DNA of 64,000 nt from Nostoc sp. UHCC 0870. GTDB lineage: Bacteria; Cyanobacteriota; Cyanobacteriia; Cyanobacteriales; Nostocaceae. Numbering within the stretch: the stretch's first letter is position 1; every line of letters begins with the position of its first letter. Location of the stretch: assembly GCF_022063185.1 (NCBI RefSeq), contig NZ_CP091913.1, positions 3,163,501 through 3,227,500 of the forward strand, given 5' to 3'. The notes under the pieces were generated by a model, which saw only the letters and a list, made by a program, of their open reading frames with translations, was not told where the DNA came from and made no database searches. This document shows, one piece after another, positions 8,766-17,422 of the stretch. Both the position numbers and the translations under genes were made by a program.

Positions 8766-10310
8766 ATGTCCCTGACTGAAGAGATTCTCTCCCAACTACC
8801 AGGTAATGTTTTAGGCGGCTTGCGTAGTGCCGATCGCATCCTCGAATCTATCAGAGAAAATACCGCACCAGTCCCTTCAGTAGTCAAAGAAAATCAACAG
8901 CCTTTAGGTGCTGTAGACTGGGACGTAATTATCTGTGGTGGGACTTTAGGCATTTTAATTGGTTGCGCCTTAGCAGTGCGGGGACTGCGGGTGGCGTTGC
9001 TGGAAAGGGGTATTTTGCAGGGGAGAGAACAGGAGTGGAATATCTCCCGTCAAGAGTTAGAAGTCTTTGTAGAATTGAACCTGCTAACAGAGGCAGAATT
9101 GGCAAGTGCGATCGCTACACAATACAATCCAGCTAGAGTTAAATTTAAAGATGGTGCAGAGGTTTGGGTAGAAGATGTCTTAAATATCGGTGTAGATCCG
9201 GTTTATTTATTAGCTACACTCAAAACCAAATTTCTCGCGGTTGGTGGAGAGTTATTAGAAAATACACCCTTTAGCGATGTAGTGGTTCACCCAGATGGGG
9301 TAATAGTTAATCATCAATTCAAAGCCAAATTATTACTCGACGTAATGGGACATCTTTCCCCCATCACCCAACAAGCACGCCAAGGGAAAAAACCAGATGC
9401 ACTATGTTTAGTAGTAGGAAGTTGCGCCCAAGGTTTCCCAGCAAATAACGCTGGAGATTTAATCTTATCATTCACCTCTTTACAGAATCAATGTCAGTAT
9501 TTTTGGGAAGCCTTCCCCGCTAGAGACGGGAGAACAACTTATTTATTTACATATATGGATGCCCATCCCCAACGCCTGGGCTTAGAAGATTTATTTGCAG
9601 AATATCTGCGTTTATTACCAGAATATCAAGGCGTGGAATTGAGCCAACTAAAATTTCAACGCGCTTTGTTTGGTTTCTTCCCAACTTACCGCCAAAGTCC
9701 CCTGCAAACCCCTTGGCATCGCATTTTACCAGTGGGAGATAGCAGTGGTAGTCAGTCCCCCTTAAGTTTTGGTGGTTTTGGTGCAATGGTGCGTCATCTG
9801 AAGCGGTTAACAATTGGCATTGAAGAAGCATTACAAACTGAGCAATTATCTGCAAAGGCGTTGGCACAATTGCAACCATATCAACCTAGTCTGAGTGTGA
9901 CTTGGTTATTTCAAAAAGCTATGAGTGTTGGTGTTAATCAGACCATTCCACCAGAGCAAATTAACCAATTACTTTCTGCGGTATTTCAAGAAATGCAGCA
10001 GTTAGGAACGCCAGTGCTAAAACCATTCTTACAAGATATAGTGCAGTTTTCCGCCTTGACACAAACACTATTAAAAACTGGGTTAAATCATCCGGTTTTA
10101 GTTGCTAAAATAATTCCCCAGGTAGGTTTAATCAACTTACTAGATTGGCTATTGCAGTATAGTAATTTAGGTTTTTACTCTGCCTTATTTGCACTAAGTC
10201 CCATAATAGAAACATGGATTAAGAATTTACCCCCTACACAACAATATTACTGGCATCGCTTAATTGATGCTTGGAAGTTTGGTTCTGGCGGCGATTACTC
10301 TAATTCGTAA
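8766..10310 (+). CDS. cruP: CruP, lycopene cyclase paralog (FAD-dependent)
   Basis: A 514-residue flavoprotein. Asp49-Trp-Asp opens a Rossmann FAD-binding fold (DVIICGGTLGILIGCALA) in which the canonical GxGxxG reads GGTLG, followed by LLERGILQGREQEWNISRQE. The block QEWNISR, the downstream YNPARV and EVWVEDVLNIGV, and CLVVGSCAQGF match the CruP family shared by cyanobacteria and plants. CruP is a paralog of the CruA lycopene cyclase, and its plant homolog limits carotenoid epoxidation under stress. VGDSSGSQSPLSFGGFGAM is the second FAD motif. The stop codon (TAA, 10308-10310) lies inside a TTCGTAA heptamer array, so the last residues may be repeat-derived. Confidence 0.85.
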   Translation: MSLTEEILSQLPGNVLGGLRSADRILESIRENTAPVPSVVKENQQPLGAVDWDVIICGGTLGILIGCALAVRGLRVALLERGILQGREQEWNISRQELEVFVELNLLTEAELASAIATQYNPARVKFKDGAEVWVEDVLNIGVDPVYLLATLKTKFLAVGGELLENTPFSDVVVHPDGVIVNHQFKAKLLLDVMGHLSPITQQARQGKKPDALCLVVGSCAQGFPANNAGDLILSFTSLQNQCQYFWEAFPARDGRTTYLFTYMDAHPQRLGLEDLFAEYLRLLPEYQGVELSQLKFQRALFGFFPTYRQSPLQTPWHRILPVGDSSGSQSPLSFGGFGAMVRHLKRLTIGIEEALQTEQLSAKALAQLQPYQPSLSVTWLFQKAMSVGVNQTIPPEQINQLLSAVFQEMQQLGTPVLKPFLQDIVQFSALTQTLLKTGLNHPVLVAKIIPQVGLINLLDWLLQYSNLGFYSALFALSPIIETWIKNLPPTQQYYWHRLIDAWKFGSGGDYSNS

Positions 10311-10336
10311 TTCGTAATTCGTAATTCGTAATTCGT
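10302..10336. repeat. TTCGTAA heptamer array overlapping the cruP stop
   Basis: About five tandem copies of AATTCGT/TTCGTAA start inside the last codons of cruP and abut the left end of a terminal-inverted-repeat element at 10337. Further single copies of ATTCGTA follow at 10504 and 10564. Confidence 0.85.
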
Positions 10337-10502
10337 AGGACTTACGCAACTGGCATATTTTTCATGTAGGGGAGGCAAAAAGCGGTGTGGATTTTCCTCC
10401 CGCTTTATTGCCGTTGTGTGACGCTGCAAAAGTATTTGAACGTAGTCATGAGACTTATAGCGTCACGCACCAACCATCGATTGTGACATTTGCGTAAGTC
10501 CT
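10337..10502. mobile_element. 166-bp MITE-like element with 13-bp terminal inverted repeats
   Basis: AGGACTTACGCAA (10337-10349) and TTGCGTAAGTCCT (10490-10502) are perfect 13-bp inverted repeats bounding 140 bases with no coding capacity. Both flanks carry ATTCGTA heptamer units, consistent with insertion into a heptamer array. TIRs beginning GGACTTACGCA are familiar from cyanobacterial insertion sequences, so this is likely a non-autonomous derivative moved in trans. An internal partial palindrome (GCGTCACGCA, GTGTGACGCTGC) adds structure. Confidence 0.75.
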
Positions 10503-10766
10503 GATTCGTAATGGACTAACGTCCCGCTATGCTCTAAGCGCAACTATGCCGCAGGCTTTACATAATTCGTAGTTCAAGAATACATAACTTGAGAGGCAGA
10601 TGAAAGGCTTAATTACGTTGTCAAAAAAACTAAAACGAAGTTTCCACGTTTGCAAGAAGCCTTTAGTAAGTTTTAGCACGCTAGAATTTAACAAAGTATT
10701 CTGCATTTAACCAGCAAATATACTGTAGAGTAATTACTGAGAAAAACTAGTTAAATAGAGACATTA

Positions 10767-11870
10767 GTGGACTTTTCACGTACCCCTAGCGATCAAAACT
10801 CAGTGTCTGCATCGGGTAAGGCTGCGGTTCCTTCCTTAGAAATCAATGCTTCCCGCCAGTTTACCCCCTGGCTACTCGAGCAAAATCTCAGTCTGGCATT
10901 TACCACCTATCAAGCAGGTAAATTATTTTTTATCGGCTTGCAACCAAGCGGCAAACTATCGGTATTCGAGCGCACCTTTGAGCGATGTATGGGTTTATAT
11001 GCCCAAGATGGCAGCTTGTATATGAGTTCTTTATATCAACTGTGGAGGTTTGAAAACACATTGCAACCGGGGCAAATACACAACAACTACGATGCTGTGT
11101 ATTTGCCCCAGGTGAGTTATGTGACTGGAGATTTAGATATCCACGATATCGCTCTGAGTAGTTCTCCAACAAATAACGATGCACTTAATTTAATATTTGT
11201 CAATACATTATTTAGCTGTTTAGCTAGAGTTAGTCAAACCCATAGTTTTATTCCCTTTTGGCAACCGCCGTTTATTAGTAAATTAGCAGCAGAAGACAGG
11301 TGTCATCTCAACGGGTTAGCACTGCGAGATGGTCAACCCAGATACGTCACGGCTGTTAGTCAATCGGATGTAGCAGAAGGATGGCGGGATAGACGGGGTG
11401 ATGGTGGTTGCGTTATTGATATAGAGAGTAACGAGATACTAATTACAGGACTTTCCATGCCCCATTCGCCTCGGTGGTATCGAGACAAACTGTGGTTACT
11501 CAACTCTGGCACAGGAGATTTTGGCTACCTAGACTTGAAACAAGGCAGCTTTGAACCAGTGGCATTTTGTCCGGGATATATGCGCGGTTGTGCATTTCAT
11601 GGCGACTTTGCTGTAGTGGGGATTTCTCAGCCGAGACACAACAAGACTTTTAGCGGGTTGCCTCTAGATGAGAAATTACAACAAAAAAATGCTGAACCTC
11701 GCTGTGGGTTACTGGTGATTGATCTGCGGAGTGGGGATATTGTGCATTCACTGCGAATGGAGGGGGCAGTATTGGAATTATACGATGTAGTAGCACTAGC
11801 TGGGGTGCGTCGTCCAATGGCGATCGGTTTTAAGAGTGATGAGATTCGCCGGATGGTGACGATGGGATAA
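10767..11870 (+). CDS. TIGR03032 family protein (367 aa)
   Basis: Starts at GTG 10767. The sequence SLAFTTYQAGKLFFIGLQ, the block FERCMGLYA, and the later DVAEGWRDRRGDGG, MPHSPRWYRDKLWLLNSGTG and PGYMRGCAF are hallmarks, as I recall, of a conserved family of unknown function (TIGR03032) with a predicted beta-propeller fold. Proteins of this family often sit near large secreted or repeat-containing proteins and near tetratricopeptide proteins. Here the next gene encodes a 1481-residue FG-GAP/RTX protein on the same strand. No signal peptide is visible, and no enzymatic role is known. Confidence 0.8.
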   Translation: MDFSRTPSDQNSVSASGKAAVPSLEINASRQFTPWLLEQNLSLAFTTYQAGKLFFIGLQPSGKLSVFERTFERCMGLYAQDGSLYMSSLYQLWRFENTLQPGQIHNNYDAVYLPQVSYVTGDLDIHDIALSSSPTNNDALNLIFVNTLFSCLARVSQTHSFIPFWQPPFISKLAAEDRCHLNGLALRDGQPRYVTAVSQSDVAEGWRDRRGDGGCVIDIESNEILITGLSMPHSPRWYRDKLWLLNSGTGDFGYLDLKQGSFEPVAFCPGYMRGCAFHGDFAVVGISQPRHNKTFSGLPLDEKLQQKNAEPRCGLLVIDLRSGDIVHSLRMEGAVLELYDVVALAGVRRPMAIGFKSDEIRRMVTMG

Positions 11871-11954
11871 CAGATGAGAAATTTCCCATCTTTTGACCCG
11901 TTTAAGTCGGTAGTTGGGGTATTAGGGACTTCCAGATAAAAAAATATCCAAACT

Positions 11955-12019
11955 GTAGGGTGCGTCAGTGCAAAAAAACCTAACTGTACCAAGAAATTAT
12001 TCATACTGACACACCCTAC
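11955..12019. repeat. Short inverted-repeat element upstream of the FG-GAP gene
   Basis: GTAGGGTGCGTCAGT (11955-11969) and ACTGACACACCCTAC (12005-12019) pair at 14 of 15 positions across a 35-base AT-rich centre. This is a small palindromic dispersed repeat that can fold as a hairpin in the gap between two co-directional genes. Confidence 0.65.
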
Positions 12020-12161
12020 CAACCATCAATTTAGAATAATTTATTTTTTAGTGTTCCCTTAAACCAGATCAAAAACAACACTTCGACAAGCGGTAGTTGA
12101 GCGCAGTCGAAACTTAGTGCATCGCTGACAACTAACAACTAACAAACGAGAATCAACAACA

Positions 12162-15100
12162 ATGGCTAATGCAGTTTTAAATCTATCTGACCTGAATGGC
12201 AGCAACGGCTTTGTGATTAACGGCATTGATGTGCTTGACAGATCAGGTAGCTCCGTCAGCAGTGCGGGGGATATCAACGGCGACGGCTTCGATGACCTGA
12301 TTATCGCGGCAAGAGTGAATAATGCAGGGGTGAGCTATGTGGTCTTTGGTAGTAGTAGTGGTTTTAATCGCCAACTCAACCTTTCTGACCTGGATGGCAG
12401 CAACGGCTTTGTAATTAATGGCATTGACAGGTTGGACTACTCAGGTAGCTCCGTCAGCAGTGCGGGGGATATCAACGGCGACGGCATCGATGACCTGATT
12501 ATCGGGGCAAGAGGTGCCGACCCCAACGGTCAGAATGAAGCAGGGGAGAGCTATGTGGTCTTTGGTAGTAGTGGTGGTTTTAATGCCCAACTCAACCTTT
12601 CTGACCTGAATGGCAGTAACGGCTTTGTCATTAACGGCATTGACAGGTCTGACAGATCAGGTAGCTCCGTCAGCAGTGCGGGGGATATCAACGGCGACGG
12701 CATCGATGACCTAATTATCGGGGCAATTTTTGCCGACCCCAACGGTAAGGAAAATGCAGGGGAGAGCTATGTGCTCTTTGGTAGTAGTAGTGGTTTTAAT
12801 GCCCAACTCAACCTTTCTGACCTGAATGGCAGTAACGGCTTTGTGATTAACGGCATTAATGAGTTTGACAGCTCAGGTCGCTCCGTCAGCAGTGCGGGGG
12901 ATATCAACGGCGACGGCTTCGATGACCTGATTATCGGGGCAATTTTTGCCGACCCCAACGGTCAGAATGGTGCAGGGGAGAGCTATGTGGTCTTTGGTAG
13001 TAGTAGTGGTTTTAATGCCCAACTCAACCTTTCATCTCTGGATGGCAGCAACGGCTTTGTGATTAACGGCATTGATGCGGGTGACTACTCAGGTAGCTCT
13101 GTCAGCAGTGCGGGGGATATCAACGGCGACGGCTTCGATGACCTGATTATCGGGGCACCAAATGCCGACCCCAACGGTCAGTATAATGCAGGGGAGAGCT
13201 ATGTGGTCTTTGGTAGTAGTAGTGGTTTTAATCGCCAACTCAACCTTTCTGACCTGGATGGCAGTAATGGCTTTGTCATTAACGGCATTAACAGGTATGA
13301 AAGCTCAGGTGGCTCCGTCAGCAGTGCGGGAGATATCAACGGCGACGGCTTCGATGACCTGATTATTGGGATAACTCGTGGAGAGAATAGCAGCTATGTG
13401 GTCTTTGGCCGCAGCAGTGGCTTTGGTGCTGGCTTCAACCTCTCGTTGCTAGATGGCAGCGAGGGCTTTGTGATTAAGGGCATTGATTTGCTTGACAACT
13501 CAGGTGGCTCCGTTAGCAGTGCGGGGGATATCAATGGCGACGGCTTCGATGACCTGATTATCGGGGAACGTTTTGCCTCCCCCAACGATCAGTTTTTTGC
13601 AGGGGAGAGCTACGTGGTCTTTGGCTTCGCAACTGCGGCTACAAATAAACCTCCTGTCCCGGTTAATGACGAGGCTACAACCGATGAAGACACTGCTGTT
13701 AATATAGATGTCTTAGCTAACGACAGCAATTCCCTCATGGTGACAGCTGTCGATGGTAAAACAATTGTTGTTGGCACTGCCATTACCCTGAGTTCTGGTG
13801 CTTTAGTTACCCTTAATGCTGATGGCAGTTTGACCTACGACCCTAATGCTTCCTTTCGCGCTTTGGCTGTGGGTCAAACCAGCACTGACACCTTTACATA
13901 CACCACCAACAATGGCAGCTTGACTAATACAGCTAGAGTCAACTTGACCATTAAAGGTGTGAATGAGGCACCTACTGTGATTTCAGTTTTTAACCTTTCT
14001 GACCTGAATGGCAGCAACGGCTTTGTGATTAACGGCATTGACAGGTATGACTACTCAGGTAGCTCCGTTAGCAGTGCGGGGGATATCAACGGCGACGGCT
14101 TCGATGACCTGATTATCGGGGCACGTTTTGCCTCCCGCAACGGTCAGAATCGTTTAGGGGAGAGCTATGTGGTCTTTGGTAGTAGTAGTGGTTTTAATGC
14201 CCAACTCAACCTTTCATCTCTGGATGGTAGCAACGGCTTTGTAATTAACGGCATTGATGCGGGTGACAGATCAGGTAGCTCCATCAGCAGTGCGGGGGAT
14301 ATCAACGGCGACGGCTTCGATGACCTGATTATCGGGGCATATCGTGCCGACCCCAACGGTCAGAATTATGCAGGGGAGAGTTATGTGGTCTTTGGTAGTA
14401 GTAGTGGTTTTAATGCCCAACTCAACCTTTCATCTCTTGATGGCAGCAACGGCTTTGTCATTAACGGCATTGATGAGCGTGACTTCTCAGGTAACTCCGT
14501 CAGCAGTGCGGGGGATATCAACGGCGACGGCTTCAATGACCTGATTATCGGGGCATATCGTGCCTCCCCCAACGGTCAGTTTTTAGTAGGGGAGAGCTAT
14601 GTGGTCTTTGGTAGTAGTAGTGGTTTTAATGCCCAACTCAACCTTTCATCTCTGAATGGCAGCAACGGTTTTGTCATTAACGGCATTGATGCGAGTGACA
14701 CATCAGGTTGGTCTGTCAGCAGTGCGGGGGATATCAACGGCGACGGCTTCGATGACCTGATTATCGGGGCAAGAGGTGCCTCCCCCAACGGTCAGGGTGC
14801 AGGGGAGAGCTATGTGGTCTTTGGTAGTAGTAGTGGTTTTAATGCCCAACTCAACCTTTCATCTCTTGATGGCAGTAACGGCTTTGTCATTAACGGCATT
14901 GATGCGCGTGACTACTCAGGTAGCTCCGTCAGCAGTGCGGGGGATATCAACGGCGACGGCTTCGATGACCTGATTATCGGGGCACCAAATGCCGCCCCCA
15001 ACGGTCAGAATTATGCAGGGGAGAGTTATGTGGTCTTTGGTAGTAGTAGTGGTTTTAATGCCCAACTCAACCTTTCTGACCTGGATGGCAGCAACGGCTT

Positions 15101-16607
15101 TGTCATTAACGGCATTGATGAGCGTGACTTCTCAGGTAACTCCGTCAGCAGTGCGGGGGATATCAACGGTGACGGCTTCGATGACCTGATTATCGGGGCA
15201 CCAAATGCCGCCCCCAACGGTCAGTATGGTGCAGGGGAGAGCTATGTGGTCTTTGGTAGTAGTAGTGGTTTTAATGCTCAACTCAAGCTTTCATCTCTTG
15301 ATGGCAGCAACGGCTTTGTCATTAACGGCATTAACAGGTTTGACAGATCAGGTAGCTCTGTCAGCAGTGCGGGGGATATCAACGGCGACGGCATCGATGA
15401 CCTGATTATCGGGGCATCAGGTGCCGACCCCAACGGTCAGAATTATGCAGGGGAGAGCTACGTAGTCTTTGGCTTCGCAACTGCGGCTACGACTAACGAA
15501 GATACTGCCGTTAACATCCTTGCCAGCAATATTCTACGTAGATTTACAGATGCAGACGGCGATACCTTAACCATCAGTGACTTCACTAACCCCATTAACG
15601 GCACACTCACACTTAACGACAACAACACTGCTGGCAATCCCAGCGATGACTTTTTCATCTACACCCCCAATGCCAACTTCAATGGCACTGATAGCTTTAA
15701 TTTCACTGTCAGTGACGGCAATGGTGGTAGCATTGGTGGTACATTTAACCTGAATGTCAAGCCAGTTAACGATTCACCCACTGCCGTTAATGATAGATTC
15801 ACTAGTGCCTTGAATATTCCGGTGAATATCTCGGCTACTAGTCTGCTCGCTAATGATACTGACATCGATAGCAATAACCTCAAGATTACTCAGGTTAGTG
15901 GTTTCAAAAATGGTATTGCCGTGCTGAATAATAACGGCACTCCCAACAATTTTGCAGATGATTTCATTGTCTTTACCCCAACCAATGGGTTTAGTGGCAA
16001 TGCCGAGTTCGACTACACCATCAGCGATGGTAATCTGACTAGTAGTGCTAGTGTGGCGATCGCGGTTGGTAATAAAATCAATGGCACTAACAAAAATGAT
16101 ATCCTCTCTGGCACTCCAGGTAATGACACTATTTCTGGTCGCAATGGTAATGACGCTATTTCTGGTGGTGAAGGGGATGATACTATCTCTGGTGATAATG
16201 GTAACGATATTCTCATAGGTGGTGGCGGTAACGATATTCTCACAGGTGATAATGGTAACGATATCCTCACAGGTGGTGACGGTAACGATATTCTCACAGG
16301 TGGTAGCGGTAAGGATATTCTCATAGGTGGTGACGGTAACGATATCCTCACTGGTGGTGACGGTAAGGATATTCTCACAGGTGGTGCCGGTAACGATACA
16401 TTTATCTTGGCTTCAAAAGAAGGGACTGATATTATTACTGACTTCCGCAAGGCTACTGACTTGATTGGATTATCTGGTGGTTTAACCTTTGGTGAACTGA
16501 GTTTTTCTGGCAGTAATATTTTGGTGAGTTCTACGAATGAAATCTTAGCAACACTGAAGGGAATTAATACCACGACCCTAACTGCTTCCGATTTCACTAA
16601 CATTTAA
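12162..16607 (+). CDS. Giant FG-GAP/VCBS/RTX protein with two 7-bladed propellers (1481 aa)
   Basis: Two blocks of seven FG-GAP repeats (about residues 5-490 and 608-1105) predict two integrin-alpha-like beta-propellers. Each blade of about 72 residues carries FVINGID, the Ca-binding loop DINGDGFDDLIIG and ESYVVFG. The first propeller is followed by a VCBS/cadherin-like domain (PVNDEATTDEDTAVN). Two more follow the second propeller, and then about a dozen RTX nonapeptides (GGDGNDILT type, residues 1305-1412) and a C-terminal end resembling type I secretion substrates. There is no N-terminal signal peptide, which also fits type I secretion. A calcium-dependent surface adhesin or S-layer-like protein is likely. 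Thirteen of the 14 blades are 213-216 bp; blade 6 is short (195 bp). Confidence 0.9.
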   Translation: MANAVLNLSDLNGSNGFVINGIDVLDRSGSSVSSAGDINGDGFDDLIIAARVNNAGVSYVVFGSSSGFNRQLNLSDLDGSNGFVINGIDRLDYSGSSVSSAGDINGDGIDDLIIGARGADPNGQNEAGESYVVFGSSGGFNAQLNLSDLNGSNGFVINGIDRSDRSGSSVSSAGDINGDGIDDLIIGAIFADPNGKENAGESYVLFGSSSGFNAQLNLSDLNGSNGFVINGINEFDSSGRSVSSAGDINGDGFDDLIIGAIFADPNGQNGAGESYVVFGSSSGFNAQLNLSSLDGSNGFVINGIDAGDYSGSSVSSAGDINGDGFDDLIIGAPNADPNGQYNAGESYVVFGSSSGFNRQLNLSDLDGSNGFVINGINRYESSGGSVSSAGDINGDGFDDLIIGITRGENSSYVVFGRSSGFGAGFNLSLLDGSEGFVIKGIDLLDNSGGSVSSAGDINGDGFDDLIIGERFASPNDQFFAGESYVVFGFATAATNKPPVPVNDEATTDEDTAVNIDVLANDSNSLMVTAVDGKTIVVGTAITLSSGALVTLNADGSLTYDPNASFRALAVGQTSTDTFTYTTNNGSLTNTARVNLTIKGVNEAPTVISVFNLSDLNGSNGFVINGIDRYDYSGSSVSSAGDINGDGFDDLIIGARFASRNGQNRLGESYVVFGSSSGFNAQLNLSSLDGSNGFVINGIDAGDRSGSSISSAGDINGDGFDDLIIGAYRADPNGQNYAGESYVVFGSSSGFNAQLNLSSLDGSNGFVINGIDERDFSGNSVSSAGDINGDGFNDLIIGAYRASPNGQFLVGESYVVFGSSSGFNAQLNLSSLNGSNGFVINGIDASDTSGWSVSSAGDINGDGFDDLIIGARGASPNGQGAGESYVVFGSSSGFNAQLNLSSLDGSNGFVINGIDARDYSGSSVSSAGDINGDGFDDLIIGAPNAAPNGQNYAGESYVVFGSSSGFNAQLNLSDLDGSNGFVINGIDERDFSGNSVSSAGDINGDGFDDLIIGAPNAAPNGQYGAGESYVVFGSSSGFNAQLKLSSLDGSNGFVINGINRFDRSGSSVSSAGDINGDGIDDLIIGASGADPNGQNYAGESYVVFGFATAATTNEDTAVNILASNILRRFTDADGDTLTISDFTNPINGTLTLNDNNTAGNPSDDFFIYTPNANFNGTDSFNFTVSDGNGGSIGGTFNLNVKPVNDSPTAVNDRFTSALNIPVNISATSLLANDTDIDSNNLKITQVSGFKNGIAVLNNNGTPNNFADDFIVFTPTNGFSGNAEFDYTISDGNLTSSASVAIAVGNKINGTNKNDILSGTPGNDTISGRNGNDAISGGEGDDTISGDNGNDILIGGGGNDILTGDNGNDILTGGDGNDILTGGSGKDILIGGDGNDILTGGDGKDILTGGAGNDTFILASKEGTDIITDFRKATDLIGLSGGLTFGELSFSGSNILVSSTNEILATLKGINTTTLTASDFTNI
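12177..15480. repeat. Fourteen near-identical direct repeats of about 216 bp inside the FG-GAP gene
   Basis: Unit starts (AACCTTTCTGACCTG or AACCTTTCATCTCTG) occur at 12378, 12594, 12810, 13026, 13242 and 13437 in the first block after a first blade at about 12177. In the second block they are at 13992, 14208, 14424, 14640, 14853, 15069 and 15285. Spacing is 216 bp except 195 and 213 once each. Long stretches such as GATATCAACGGCGACGGC are unchanged in almost all copies. Confidence 0.95.
16082..16395. repeat. RTX 27-bp coding repeats
   Basis: Successive 27-base units (GGTAACGATATTCTCACAGG and variants) encode GGxGNDILx nonapeptides. Neighbouring units are almost identical, so they can expand or contract by slippage or recombination. 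Confidence 0.9.
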
Positions 16608-16636
16608 AACAGCCGGAAATGCTGTAAATAGAAAAG

Positions 16637-16665
16637 CCCCCTCCTCGCAAGCGAGGAGAGGGGGT
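16637..16665. repeat. Palindromic C/G-rich repeat, terminator-like
   Basis: CTCCTCGC (16641-16648) and GCGAGGAG (16651-16658) form a perfect stem extended by CCCC/GGGG around a bulged A. The gap lies between convergent genes (the FG-GAP gene and a Rieske gene). The same palindrome family occurs at 42871 and 55526, so it is a dispersed repeat that may double as a bidirectional terminator. Confidence 0.6.
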
Positions 16666-16691
16666 TTGGGGGTGGGGTTCTTGTCGAAACC

Positions 16692-17042
16692 CTATAAACT
16701 AACCCAAATGCTACCTTCTTCCACGCGGGTAGGGAAGACGGCGAGTGCTTTTTCTTTGGAAATCATACCCATTACCTTGCCAATACCAGGAGGGAAGGGA
16801 GTCCAGTCTTGAGGATTACCAGTAGCTAAGTCAAAGGCAGTACGATGGAAAGGACATACTATTGCCCCATCATCTGTGATTTTGCCTTTCTGTAAGGGTA
16901 ATTTAAGGTGGGGACAGGAATTTTCTACGGCAAAAACTTGATTATTGTGGCGAATTAACAGAATCTTGCGTTGTTCAACTTTCACCACTTTACGCCCATT
17001 GGGTGGTAGTTCATCTTGGGGAATCACTTTAATCCAGTTCAT
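16692..17042 (-). CDS. Small Rieske [2Fe-2S] ferredoxin-like protein (116 aa)
   Basis: A single Rieske domain in 116 residues. CPHLKLPL (about residues 44-51) and CPFHRTAFDL (63-72) supply the two Cys and two His cluster ligands in the order C-x-H ... C-x2-H. The remaining sequence matches the compact Rieske ferredoxin fold, with no transmembrane helix or oxygenase domain, so it is a soluble electron carrier of the type found beside non-heme oxygenases or nitrite reductase small subunits. No partner oxygenase lies next to it. It is convergent with the FG-GAP gene and divergent from cyaB2. Confidence 0.88.
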   Translation of the reverse strand: MNWIKVIPQDELPPNGRKVVKVEQRKILLIRHNNQVFAVENSCPHLKLPLQKGKITDDGAIVCPFHRTAFDLATGNPQDWTPFPPGIGKVMGMISKEKALAVFPTRVEEGSIWVSL

Positions 17043-17422
17043 CGATATTTCTCTTGATCTTTAAAAGGATGCAGCCTATTAAGTACATCATTCCACAACT
17101 GCGTCAAGGAAATGTTAGTTTGACTCATTGATGGGGAAATATATATATACGCCCACAGGTCTAGCCATGCACGTAAGTTATCACTGGATGAAAAGTATCT
17201 TTTTTAATTACCTCGTGAGAAATTAAATATTGTGTATCTGTTGTTGTACGTAAATTTTAAACCGTGCTCCACGCTCTGGGAGATATTGGGTAAAACAAGG
17301 AGTAAAGCAGGATGACGGTTAATTAACAACAGATTAAACTGTGGATAATGCCACTCAATATTTGCTGAAGCAACACTTAGATGAATTTCTAAAATTAAAT
17401 CCTGCTATATCAAAAATTACTT
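17043..17422. other. Divergent promoter region of the Rieske gene and cyaB2
   Basis: A gap of 380 bases with no gene. An AT stretch ATATATATAC at about 17140 could serve as a -10-like element, but no -35 partner is convincing. No CRP-type operator (TGTGA-N6-TCACA) was found. Confidence 0.4.

Noticed and set aside
11627..12022. 131-codon minus-strand frame across the TIGR03032 gene end
   Set aside because: Antisense of a well-supported gene and an inverted repeat; no family resemblance.
12551..15217. Series of 63-codon minus-strand frames and 66-codon plus-strand frames across the FG-GAP gene
   Set aside because: They recur every 216 bp because the underlying coding repeat recurs; each is a shadow of the same blade.
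16013..16603. 196-codon antisense frame opposite the RTX repeats
   Set aside because: It is the mirror of glycine/aspartate repeat codons (LPSPPVRIS repeats), with no start context or family match.
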